This document shows, one piece after another, positions 23,501-35,500 of a DNA stretch of 64,000 nucleotides. Each line of letters starts with the position of its first letter. The stretch's first letter is position 1. The position numbers and the translations under genes are program-made. The notes below the pieces were generated by a model, which worked only from the letters and a program-made list of their open reading frames with translations, was not told where the DNA came from and ran no database searches. The DNA comes from Campanula takesimana (taxonomy: Eukaryota > Streptophyta > Magnoliopsida > Asterales > Campanulaceae). The DNA is taken from the NCBI GenBank assembly GCA_026119855.1, contig JAOWBW010000382.1, positions 62,001 through 126,000 on the forward strand. Direction: 5' to 3'.

Positions 23501-26500
23501 GCGGATAAGCGAACCTCGAAGGAAGGGAAGGCCAAGGAAAAAGAAGAATCAGGAAGAGGCAGCGGACGCGAATCCAAAGAATCAAAAGAAATTGAGTCAA
23601 GAAGGGGCAAGAACCGAACCAGGAGTACTGAAAGGAAGGAGACCAATGAGGCTTTCACTCCGCTGAACAGATCCCACAAGGAAATCATGAATTTGATAGA
23701 GATGTTCCCTCCTCGTCCCATGGTGGGAAATGAGGAAGGGAGAAGAGCTTCAGGAAAATGGTGTGCCTTCCACAAGGATTTTGGGCACGAGACGGAGAAC
23801 TGCCTGTCATTAAAGAGAGCCATTCAGCAGAGAGTGGATCAAGGAGAATTGGATCGTTTCATCAAAAGAGATGGTAAGCGAGGCCGCGACGCCAGAGGCC
23901 ATGATACCAAGGAGAATTACGAAGACCGACAACGGCAGGAGCGACCACCCAGGAAAAGGATTGGGGTGATCCACGATGAAGCCTTGTCGATCACGGCCTT
24001 GAAGAATCAAATCTACAGTCTTAAAAAGATACCCTTTGTGCCAGCCTGGAACAATAAAAGGGAGGAAACAATCGCCTTCTCCCCAAACGAGCTCGCGGCC
24101 AGTAAAATAGCAAGAGAACAATCCATCATTCTGGAGGGAAGAATTGACAATTGTGAAACGAGCCGACTTCTGGTGGACACCGGAGCTGCCCGAGATATCT
24201 TGTATTATAAATGTTTCAAAGAAATGGACTTATCTGATAGCATGCTGACCCCCTATGCAGGTCGGTTGGAAGGGTTCACAAATCATAAGGTGGACGTCAA
24301 AGGGGCCGTAAGCCTCCTCGTTGAAATAGGTACTTCACCTTATAAGGTCCAGGAAACGATCACCTTCATGGTCATTGATGTGGCGAGTGAGTACCATGCT
24401 ATCTTAGGGATCCCGAGCCAAGTAAAGCTTGGGATGGTTGTTTCTTTACCTCACCAGCGAGTCAAGTTTCCAACTCCGGCCGGAGTAGGCTGTTTACGGA
24501 GCCGAGCCTAGGAATTTCTGGAGTATCTGATGGAAACTAGGAAAATGAAGAGAAAGCTCGAGCAAGACTCCGTTGGAGTCGAGGTCAAAGCAAAAAGAAC
24601 GTCGGAGACAATGCTGGTCGGGGCAGTAAGCGAGATCAAAACAGATGAAGAGATTGAAAAGGAGCTGAGGATCGTGAAGAGCAGCATGATCGGTCTCATA
24701 AAGAGCGAGGCCCCCACTTTGGCCGGTGAGGACGTGGAAAGAATTACAGACATAATCGTAGATACCCTCCAGTTCAGAGAAGGGCCTGAGCTCAAGCCGA
24801 TCGACGAGCTCGAAGAGATTCCGATCAACCCCGAGTTCAGAGAACAGGTAGTCAAGATTGGGAAGCAGCTGTCCCAAGACGAACGGGCTAACTTGATCAC
24901 CCTTTTGGAGGCGAGCTTAGATGTATTCGCCTGGAAAGTTGAGGACATGAGAGGGGTTAAGGAGGAGATAGCCGTACATGAGCTCTGCCTCGACCCAAGC
25001 GTGAGGCCAATTAAACAGAAGCGCATGATCTTTTCACTTGACAAACAAGTAGCCATCAGGGAAGAGGTGAGCAAGTTGCTACGGGCCGGGATAATCAAGG
25101 AGGCTTACTACCCATCTTGGCTAGCTAACGTTGTGATGGTCAAGAAAGCCAACGGCAAGTGGAGAATGTGCGTTGATTTTACCGACCTCAACAAATCTTG
25201 CCCTAAAGATTGCTTCCCGCTCCCCAGAATAGATAAACTCGTCGATTCCATAGCCGGTCACAAAACACTCAGTTTCTTGGACGCTTACTCGGGCTATCAT
25301 CAGATTAAGATGGCCGAGCAGGACATCGAGAACACGGCTTTCCAAACAAGTGAAGGGACCTACTGCTTCAAAAAGATGCCGTTCGGCCTCAAAAACGCAG
25401 GGGCCACCTACCAGAGAATGGTGAATCAAGTCTTCAAAAACCAGCTCGGGCGGAACATGGAGGCGTATATAGATGACATGGTCATCAAGACAAGGGATGG
25501 AGACCACTGCACAGACCTGCGGGAAACTTTTGGCAATTTGAGAGCCAATGAGATGAAGCTCAATCCGAGCAAGTGCGTTTTTGGTGTCACAGCAGGAAAA
25601 TTCCTCGGTTTCATGGTATCTCAAAGGGGCATTGAAGCAAACCCCGAAAAGATAACCACGTTACTCACTATGAAAGAGCCGGTCTCAGTCAAGGAAGTTC
25701 AGAGGCTAAACGGACGGGTGGCAGCGTTGGGTCGTTTCATAGCCAAGTCGACGGAAAAATCGTTACCGTTTTTCAAGGTTTTGCGAGGAGGAAAACAGTT
25801 TCAGTGGACTGAGGAGTGTTCCTCAGCTTTCAAGCAATTGAAAGAATATCTGAGCCGTCCCCCCTTGCTCAGCAGCCCTTCTTCGGGAGAAACCTTATAC
25901 GTGTATCTCGCTGCCACAGATAGGGCGGTTGCCGCTGTGCTAACCAGGAATGACAATGGAATCAAGCCGGTTTTCTATACAAGTAAGGCTCTCAACGATG
26001 TAGAGTCACGGTACTTCAACGCCGAAAAGATGGCGTATGCCCTGGTAGTGGCCGCTCGAAAATTGAGGGCTTATTTCTCAGCCCATCCTATAGTGGTGTA
26101 CACTAACGCACCCCTTAGGAAAATTCTGCACAAACCAGACAGCTCGGGAAGGCTCTTGAATTGGTCGATCGAACTTACCGAGTTCGATATCTCCTATCAA
26201 CCGAGAAAAACGCTCCAGGCACAACCATTAGCAGATTTTATGGTTGAAACTACGTTTAGCAGCGAGCAAGAAGCTTCATCCACCAACGACCACGGGATCA
26301 AGGATCTCAAGGCCTGGCATATGTTCACGGACGGGTCGGCGTCAAAAAGCCATAGCGGGGCTGGGGTATTGTTGATTGAACCAGGAAACGGCCTCACTGT
26401 TGAAAAGGCCTTGCGATTCAAGTTCCCAGCCTCTAATAACCAAGCTGAATATGAAGCTCTCATAGCCGGTATTGACTTGGCCAAATCGATGGGAGTAAAG

Positions 26501-29500
26501 AATCTGAAGGCTCACACCGATTCTCAACTCGTTGTTAATCAGTTGAAAGGAGAATACGAGACCGTCAACCCGGTATTGTCTCGATATAGAGATCTCGTTG
26601 CAAAGCTGGTGGAAGGATTCGAGTCTTTGCAGATTGAGCAGATCGGTAGGAAGGATAACGCACGAGCCGATATGCTGTCAAAATTGGCTACTATGGAAAT
26701 GGGGGAAGCTGATCAGTTAAAATGGGTCGAGTTTTTGGAACGGCCCGCAATTGAAAGAGTTCAAATCATGGAACTAAACGAGGCTTTCTCCGATACGGAC
26801 CTTTCCAATTGGATCGATGACATGAAAAATTATATCGAGAAGGAGGAATTGCCGTTGGACACCGAGAAAGCAAAGACGATCAAAAAGAAAGCCCCACGCT
26901 TCATAATTCTGGAAGGGAACCTGTACAAGAGGTCGTTCGTCAAGCCCCTTTTGAGGTGCGTACCTCCAGCACAAACCCAAAGTTTGCTAGAAGAGGTACA
27001 CGAGGGAATTTGTGGCGGCCACCCCGGAGCCAGAACCTTGGCGGAAAAAGTCATCACCTTGGGCTATTACTGGCCCAATTTGAGAAGGGAGGCAGTAGAA
27101 TATGTCAACAGGTGTGACAAGTGCCAAAGATATGCCGACCTTCCCAGGCTGCCTGCTACCGAGCAAACCCCAGTCGTGGCGTGCTGGCCATTTCACATGT
27201 GGGGATATAGATTTGGTCAGACCTTTCCCACTGGCCCGTGGGAGGCTCAAATTCGCAGTAGTAGCTGTTGATTACTTTACAAAGTGGATAGAGGCCAAAC
27301 CGCTAGCTGAAATAACCGAGGAAAATGTACTGAATTTTGTCCATGATCAGATTTGGTGCCGATTCGGGGTACCCAAACATATTGTTTCGGATCGAGGACT
27401 CCAATTCTCAGATGCTTTCACTACTGAGTGTGCCCGGCTAGGGGTTAAGCACACCAAGTCATCTGTCTCCCATCCTCAAGGTAACGGCCAGGCTGAGGCA
27501 GCTAATAAACTTGTTATGCACGCGTTGCACAGAAATCTCACAGGGAGAGCAGGAAGATGGGTCGATGAGCTCCCTCTAGCTCTATGGGCCGTTCGGACAA
27601 CCACCAGAGGCCCCACAGGGGAATCCCCATTCGCGTTGACTTACGGCTCAGAGGCCATGGCTCCAGCCGAGTTAGCAATACCCACAGCTCGGGTCGCGTT
27701 CTTTGATGAAACTAAAAATGAAGAAAGAAGAAGGATCGACCTGGACTTGATCGATGAAAAAAGGCTAGAAGCTCACTTGAGATCCGTGAATGACAAACAA
27801 AAAACAAAGAGGTACCATGATAGAAGGGTGAGAAAGCGACTTTTCCAAGTAGAGGACTGGGTGCTGAGAAAGATCGAGGACACGAGCCGAAAAACTCAGC
27901 AAAACAAGCTCTCCCCAAACTGGGAAGGTCCCTTCATCGTGACCCGTATCGTCCGCGACGGGACTTATACGCTGAGAACCCCGGAAGGGAAAGAGCTAAA
28001 AAACCCATGGCATTCCAATAGCTTAAGGCGATATTATCATTAATATGTCCTCATTTTGTATGATTTCCAAGGATAGCCCTTTTCGGGCACTTGATTCCTG
28101 TATCAGCTTGTTTATGTATGGAAATCACGCCGAAATTCGTTTATCTCAATGTATGAATTTTTTTTTATGCTTAAACATTGAACTCGTCTTGAACGAGCTA
28201 AGCCTTGTCTTGAACAAGCAAATCTGAACTCGTCTTGAACGAGCTAAGCCTTGTCTTGAACAAGCAAATCTGAACTCGTCTTGCACGAGCTAAGCCTTGT
28301 CTTGAACAAGCAAACCTTGAACTCGTCTTGAACGAGCTAAGCCTTGTCTTGAGCAAGCAAACCTTGAACTCGTCTTGAACGAGCTAAGCCTTGTCTTGAG
28401 CAAGCAAACCTTGAACTCGTCCTGAACTAAGCTAAGCCTTGTCTTGAACTAAGTCTTAACCTGAACTCGTCTTGAACGAGCTAAGCCTTGTCTTGAACAA
28501 GCAAACCTTGAACTCGTCTTGAACGAGCTAAGCCTTGTCTTGAACAAGCTAACCTTGAACTCGTCCTGAACGAGCTAAGCCTTGTCTTGAACAAGCAAAC
28601 CTTGAACTCGTCCTGAACGAGCTAAGCCTGGTCTTGAACAAGCAATCCTTGGACTCGTCCTGAACGAATAAGACTTCAACAAGCAGCCTAAAGCGAAAAA
28701 GGTACACGATACTCCACGAGAAAGAACAATAACAAAGGTTCATATTAATAACAAGGTCAAAAGCCGACCTTGGGGGCATACAAAAAGAAAATTAACTAAA
28801 ATTATTACAAGGGTGGAGATTCACCCTGGGCTACCTCGCCCTCAATCACGGACCCCTCGGCTCCGGTTTCTGGCACCTTATCGACCTCGGCACGTTCCCG
28901 TTCTAAGGCACGGCGAGCCAAGACCGTGTCCACATTGACATCCAAAAGATCAGGCCTAACCCAGACCTCCAACTTATCTTCCTCATCTTCACAATCGAGC
29001 TGACCCAATTCTTCTTCGTTGAAAGGAATCATAGCATGGGCAGCCCGAGCCTCTGGATTAAACTGGGGAAGCTCGATGAGATCGGCGATGATTTCAGGAT
29101 CCTTGGGGAGGTAGCCATGACCGTAAGCATCCCTAATGCCGTGCCTGTGACCCGCCTCAAAATAAGGCATGGCTTTTTCTAGCACTTTCGTAGCAAAAGC
29201 CTCGGTCTCCTCATACCGATCAATAATGGCTTGCTCGTTTAGAGAAGTACGTTGGGTCACCTCAGCTTCAGCTTTGAGCCGCTTGTTTTCCTCTTCGGAC
29301 AAACGGAGGCGCTCAAGGACCTCCGTATTGCGCCCCGCCGCCATCTTGACCTGATCTTCAAGGTCATTGATACGAGAACGACCTGACACCACCTCCGCCT
29401 GAGCCGTCTCTATCTCTTTATCCTTAACCGACAGGATCCTCTCTAGCTCGGCCACCCTCGTTTTCAACAAAATGACCTCATTAACATGAAGAGCAAGGTC

Positions 29501-32500
29501 TTTTTCCTTGGCCACTAACGCCTCTGCCTTCTCCCTGGCTCGGGATTCAAGTTCCTCGCCACTCCGAGTAAGGTGGAGACCAAGCGTGGCCATCTGAAAA
29601 GTAATAATTTCCTTAGACAAATCTAATACAAGTAGAGCGCAATAAACCAAGCCAAAAATCCGTACCTCACTAATAAGCAAGCCAAGGCGACCGCCGCACA
29701 GAGCAGAAGACGACTTTTCCTTCGCAAGATCCTCAAGATGATCAAAATCGGCTGCTCGGCGAAGCACGGCGCGACCGAACCTGACTTTATACCCTTTGCG
29801 GGCATAAAGGTTCAAACCTCTGAACAAAGTAACGTTACCGAGCCGATCAGACAGCTCGTCAACCTCCTCACCACTCTTCACACCTTCCAAGTACGCACGA
29901 GTAATTTGAGCTCGGGGGGCCGACCTCTTGGAAAGAGGAACATGGTCAGCACCTTCCTCCGTACGCCCCCTCTTCTTGGTAACATCAGTAGTATGCCGAG
30001 CTGCGGCCTCTTTTTCCGTTGTAGGGGAGGGTATGGTGTTGGAAGCACCGGGTCTCTTCTCGGTAGAAGCTTTGGGACCCCCAGCATTCCTCTCTTTCTC
30101 ACCATCGGTAGAAATTAGAGGGACGGATGAAGGAGCTTTCTTCGAAAGTTCAGACTGCCGAACCCCCGTCTGTGCTTTGGCAACCGAGGAAGAGGTCGAC
30201 TTATTCAGACTCTTCAATTGACGGAAAGAGGGAACCTTCTTCTTGCCCGCGGCCGCAACCAGGTACTGCTCTCCATGTGAACTCATCGCTGCAACAAGAA
30301 CAAGCGACGTTAAGAACACGAGCATAATAAGGAAACAACAACAAAAAACAAAACAGGTAATCACCCCCAAAATGCTCAAAGGAGCGACAATGTTCGATCG
30401 AGCTCAAGCAAGCAAAGCAATCTGTTTCAAATGAGCACTCCTCATGAACCACCCAATCTGGATAACATCGACCAGGAACAATGGTCACCAAGGGCTCAAC
30501 CCCCTCTGAAGTAAAGCCATGGAGGCCAGCGCGAGCAAAATACCGGGGGCTTTTCTCTAACTTGTCCCAGTTTATCACCCATTCTCGATCCCTTTTTGGG
30601 GCCACGAGCTTCTTCAATGCTTTCTCTAAATTAGCCGACCACTCAGGCTCCCATAGCCCTGATAAACGAGAAAGTTCACCTTGGGAGCATAGAAATTCCC
30701 ATCCTCTCCTGCTCTCAATAAGCACGATATGATTGGCGAAAGTATTTATTTTGCTAGGGAAAGAACGAAGAAGGTGAGGGGCGTTGGGGTTAGCACCTAC
30801 ACTGAGGGTATGGTACGGTGGCTTACCAAACCGGTTCTTAGTTCGGGAGATCCTAAAAAATTTCTTAAATACATGAACAGTGGGCTCATAACCGAGATGA
30901 CGGCAAACGACCAAAAAACTATTCACCGTCCTCACCGTATTGGCCACCAATTGAAGAGGGACAGAACAAGTGTCCGTCAAGAAATCATTAATAAAAGGAT
31001 CCAGGGGAAGACGGAGGCCGAGTTCGAATTGGCCGACGAAGAAAGCCACCTTTTCTTTATTTTGCATAAGGTCGACCATTGGGACACTGCCCTGAGGAAC
31101 GTATGAAATACGATAGTCATCCCTACTTATATTATACTTTTCATACATGTTATCTACAAGTTGTGCTTGTACATCAGTGGGGGGTAGAAGAACCAACCTT
31201 GGCCCTCTAACGAGCTCTCAAAACCTAGTGTCCGGGCACTAGTGGGATGAGCGACGCGAAGCAGTTCCCTCTCTATATACTGGAAATTATAAGCGTCGTC
31301 GTCCTCTCCAACGAGTTCAGTCCCCTCGCTCTCTCGAGAATCCAGAGTGTCTTCTAGGAGAAGAGCCGGTCTGGAAGATGTCGCGTCCTCGGTATACCGA
31401 ACTGACACAGGTTCTACGTCATATACAATGTCCTCTTCAGACCCAGGATCATTTATTTCTCGTTCAACTTCAAGCCCCAACTCATCTCCAGATAGATGGT
31501 CGTTCTGAGAGTCGGAAGCCTCATCACTGCAAGCCATATCTGCAAGAAGAACATGGGGGCCAGACCCCAAGTTAGAAACCAAGGTGGAGCTCGTTGGACG
31601 GTCAGACCCATCGCCTATTCGAGACCCGGACTCTATGCAAGTGAGAGGGGGTTTCTTCCCGACAACGTAATAGTTGATTATGTGGTTGATCAATTCGTTA
31701 TAATACTCGAAGAGAATGACACTGGGATGCTCGGGACGCATCCAATCTTCACTGCCAACATAGGGCCACCTCAAACTGCCATCGAGCCCATATGCGTTCA
31801 AAATCTCTCTGATCTCTCCCAAATCCAACTTCCTCCAACCACCGACGATACTACGGTATATCAAGTCCGTACGATCATGAAAGCAAAACGAGGAACCTCC
31901 AACCACTTTCATGAACTCCGGCGTCATTTCTGGAGAAGTCATGATGAGCGCTCAATGTATAACCACTACCGCCGGAAAATTTAAAGCTTTCACCGGAAAA
32001 TTTAAAGCTATCGCCGGGAAATTTAAAGGTCTCGCCGGAAAATTCAAGTTCTCGCCGGAAAATTTAAAACTTTCACCGGAAAACTCAAGTTCTTCCCGGA
32101 AAATTCAAAATTTCCAACCAAAAAGCACGAAAAGTAAAGAATATACCAATATCACAAAAGTTGAGGGCAAGAGTATACATGCACTAGAAGTTTTGAACAA
32201 GGCGGCCAGAAAGAATCACAAGGTCGTCGTCGGCGTCGTCGGAACTTAAGAGATTTTCTGGAAGTTACTGGAGGCGAGAAGTAAGAAAAAGGGAGAAATA
32301 AGGGTTTTTATAACCCCCATCTTTACAAAATCGCTCCTGATGTGTCCCTTCAGCTACTCCTTTTTATAAGCTTTAACGAGCAAACCACATGGATAGCCTT
32401 CCTGGATCTATAATTCCCACTTTCGTTACTCTCAACTGGGAATCATGGGGGCCACTGAAAGGAACGACCCGACTTGAGGAAACGGGCAGGAAGTCCGGCC

Positions 32501-35500
32501 TAACACGCCCCGACCATCACGTACTGAACGAACCCAGGTCTAACCTGGATACAATTAGCTCGTTTTAACCGAGCTGGGAAGTCGTAGCTAGGAGGAACCG
32601 AACAAGAATTCCGAAGACCATACCGTTTCTATTGACTCTCAGCTCGTTGACCGAGCTGACCTCGATAACCAAGATTGCTCTAAAAGGGCCCTTCGTCGGT
32701 GCCCTCGGACACACTGACTCGAGGTCGGTCCTCGCGGAATGTTTGCTCGGTCATACGAGCTCGGACTTGTACCTGACGCCGCCATGATTGGAAGAATAGG
32801 CCAGGCCCAATTCGCCGATTAGGCCCACTGATGACTTCTAGAAGCGTTGCCCTAATATAAACATGATGAGTCATAGATATGGATAAGCACAAATCCCTAC
32901 GGTCAAGGAAGGAATCTAGGTGACAAGGCATGGATTCTGGGGTATATATAGCACCCTCATTCAGCTAGAGGAGGGTTAAGCTCTCTAACCTCACTCTTTC
33001 TCTCTAGATTTCACTCATAAGCAGACTAACTCATTCTCACGCCGGAGGGCCTTCGCCGGTGAAGCCCCGGCTGAGTTAACGTTTGTTCATCTATTTCAGC
33101 CTAACAGGCATCCAGATATCACTCCGTGGATCTGGCTCAACTGATTGCAATATTTGCCCGATCAATTCTTTTAAACAAACAACAAAAAAAAAACTAAAAC
33201 TTTAAACTGGGACGTGGTAAAGAAAATTATAATTTACCTGAACAGATGCCCATCCCTTCATAAGATCAGTAGCTTCGCTATCAGTTTCTCCGGTCCATCC
33301 CCACAAGACCCTCCTCTTCTTATGGTGGTCGTAAAATGTCTTTGATGCATAGTACTTTCCATAGTCAACCCTCAACCCGATACCCACATCTAACTCCGGG
33401 TTATCGGGTGTCCATTTATCCTTAACCGGGTCATAAGTCCCGAGTGCATAGTAGTCATGCTTGTTATCATCCAAACTCGCCTTCAACACATGCTTAATAT
33501 CCGGCCCATTCGCTGACGTGTCCAAACCGTTTTTATCCGTAGTTGAAACCGGGTAAAAGTCAACGCATTCCCACATGCCAGTGCCAGGAACCTCGTGCAA
33601 AAATTCGTCCAATAATTGATAGTCAGTGAAGTTGGTAGTTTTATAAACAAGCGAAGTACCCGTTTTATTAACCTTTGACCCAATAGTAAGCCTCCATACC
33701 CCGTCCGGACCGACCCAAGCGGTAGTCGGATCCCTAAAGTCCTTAACCCCAATGCCGGGAGGAGGGACCAAGACCGGGTTACCCGAGTACTTGACCCAAT
33801 CGAGAAGGAGAGGATCAGATAGGTTGGCAGGCCATGCTAAACACTGGACCTGCACAAAATCATTGGTGTCACCGGTGTAAATCATGACGATCGTGCCGTC
33901 GGGGAGGAGAGTGGCGGACCCGGACCAGACGCCGTTGATATCGTACCATTGATCCGGGACCAGTGCAAAGGGAAGGTGGATCCAGTGGATCATGTCTTTG
34001 GATGCAGCATGTCCCCATGTGATATTGCCCCAAACAGCAGAATCTGGGTTGTATTGGAAAAATATATGGTACCAACCCAGGTGGAATAATGGACCTGTAA
34101 TGTAAGTAACAACATCCACATTTATCCCCAGCTCAAAACATTAAATTAAAAGGTGAATTGATAATTTCACCATTTTCTACTATTGAACTTGCATCTTTTG
34201 TAATTTAGGATTTAGCTCCTATCACTTAAATTGATTGAGCTGTGATAATACATTTAATACTGCATTTTTTATCTAATTTTTGTTTCACAATTTATTTTTT
34301 TTAGTTTAACTTTCTGTTTTTATGCTAAAATGGTTCTTTGGTATACTTTCTCCGTCCAAATAAATGCTACACATTTTGGGTTGGGTTAAAGAGACTAAGG
34401 AAAAGTGTTTGTGTAAGCATTGTGAGTATAAAAATTAAGATACGATAAAAAAAAAAAAAAAAAAAAAAAAAAGTGGGTATTGAATAGTGAATGCAAAGTT
34501 ATGACTAAGGAAGTGGTTTTCATGAAATGAAAAATATTACTCCCTCTAACCCATAACTAAGGTTATTACTTTTTTTTTTGGTTTGTTCCATAATAAGGTT
34601 CTTATGTGTTTTATTACCTTAAATAGACAATGTGACTCACTTGTTATTTTCACAACAAAAACTTTTTCTCCACTCTCTCTCCTACTTTACTTTTCATACT
34701 CACAATATTTTTTTTTAATCTCCGTAAAAAACCAAACTAAAAACCTTAGTCCGGGACGGAAGGAGTAGTATACAATATAAAACTTTCATTTTTTGAAACA
34801 TGTCAATTGTATAAAAAGAAATTATGAAATAGTATACTAGTTTCAACTGAGAGGTAGTTAAAAGTAATTTGTATAATTTTAAGTGTGACGGAAAAATATA
34901 CTCCCTCTGCTTCAGAAGATAGTCTCATTTTGATTTTCTATGGTCAACAAAATAAACTTTGAACAAACATTGGTGTCAATTTAAAGATTACAATGAAATT
35001 TTAAAAATTGTTATTGATAAATCAATTAATTTATCAATTACAAATTTTAATTTTTTTCTAGAATGATTAGATCGTCACAAATAGTTAATCAAAGTTCATT
35101 TTTTTTTTACTATAAAAAATTAAAATAAACCTATTTTTCTGAACGGATAGAGTATATTTTAATTCCCTACATGCTAAAATAAAAAATCACTGATGTATAA
35201 AGAAAGAAGATTGCGTTTTGATGTTTGGGACTTCAATCAGACGTAAATAAATAGGCTAGTCAATACCGACAACGACAACTGGAAACCGTTTTCTCTCTGT
35301 CCCATCTTCTTCCTCAATTCCTCAAATTTTTTCTAGTGTTTTCAATCTTCCATTTATTTTTACAAAACTCATGATTTAAACATTAATCATTGATTTATTC
35401 AGTGATTAATGTTTAAATTATGAGATTTGTTGCATTTTAATTTCTAGATTTAGTGTTTGTATTGTTTTTTGTTATTCCTTTGTTAAATAAATCATGTTGT

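Larger units (their letters stand above)
21363..33164 (+). mobile_element. Complete Ty3/gypsy retrotransposon, Tat lineage, in invertase intron 3
   Basis: An 11.8-kb element with LTRs of 706 and 709 bp that differ by four substitutions and one 3-base indel, and a perfect ATTCT duplication at 21358-21362 and 33165-33169. It carries gag, protease, reverse transcriptase, an RNase H plus a second archaeal-type RNase H, then integrase; the second RNase H defines the Tat lineage. A tandem-repeat region, an antisense gene and a further short-repeat block fill the 4.4 kb between integrase and the 3' LTR. LTR identity near 99.4 percent indicates a recent insertion, a few hundred thousand years at commonly used grass substitution rates (inference). 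It lies opposite in orientation to the invertase gene. Confidence 0.95.

Noticed and set aside
28180..28672. Regularly spaced repeats resembling a CRISPR-like array
   Set aside because: The whole unit is repeated with no variable spacers, and it lies in a plant retrotransposon 3' region.
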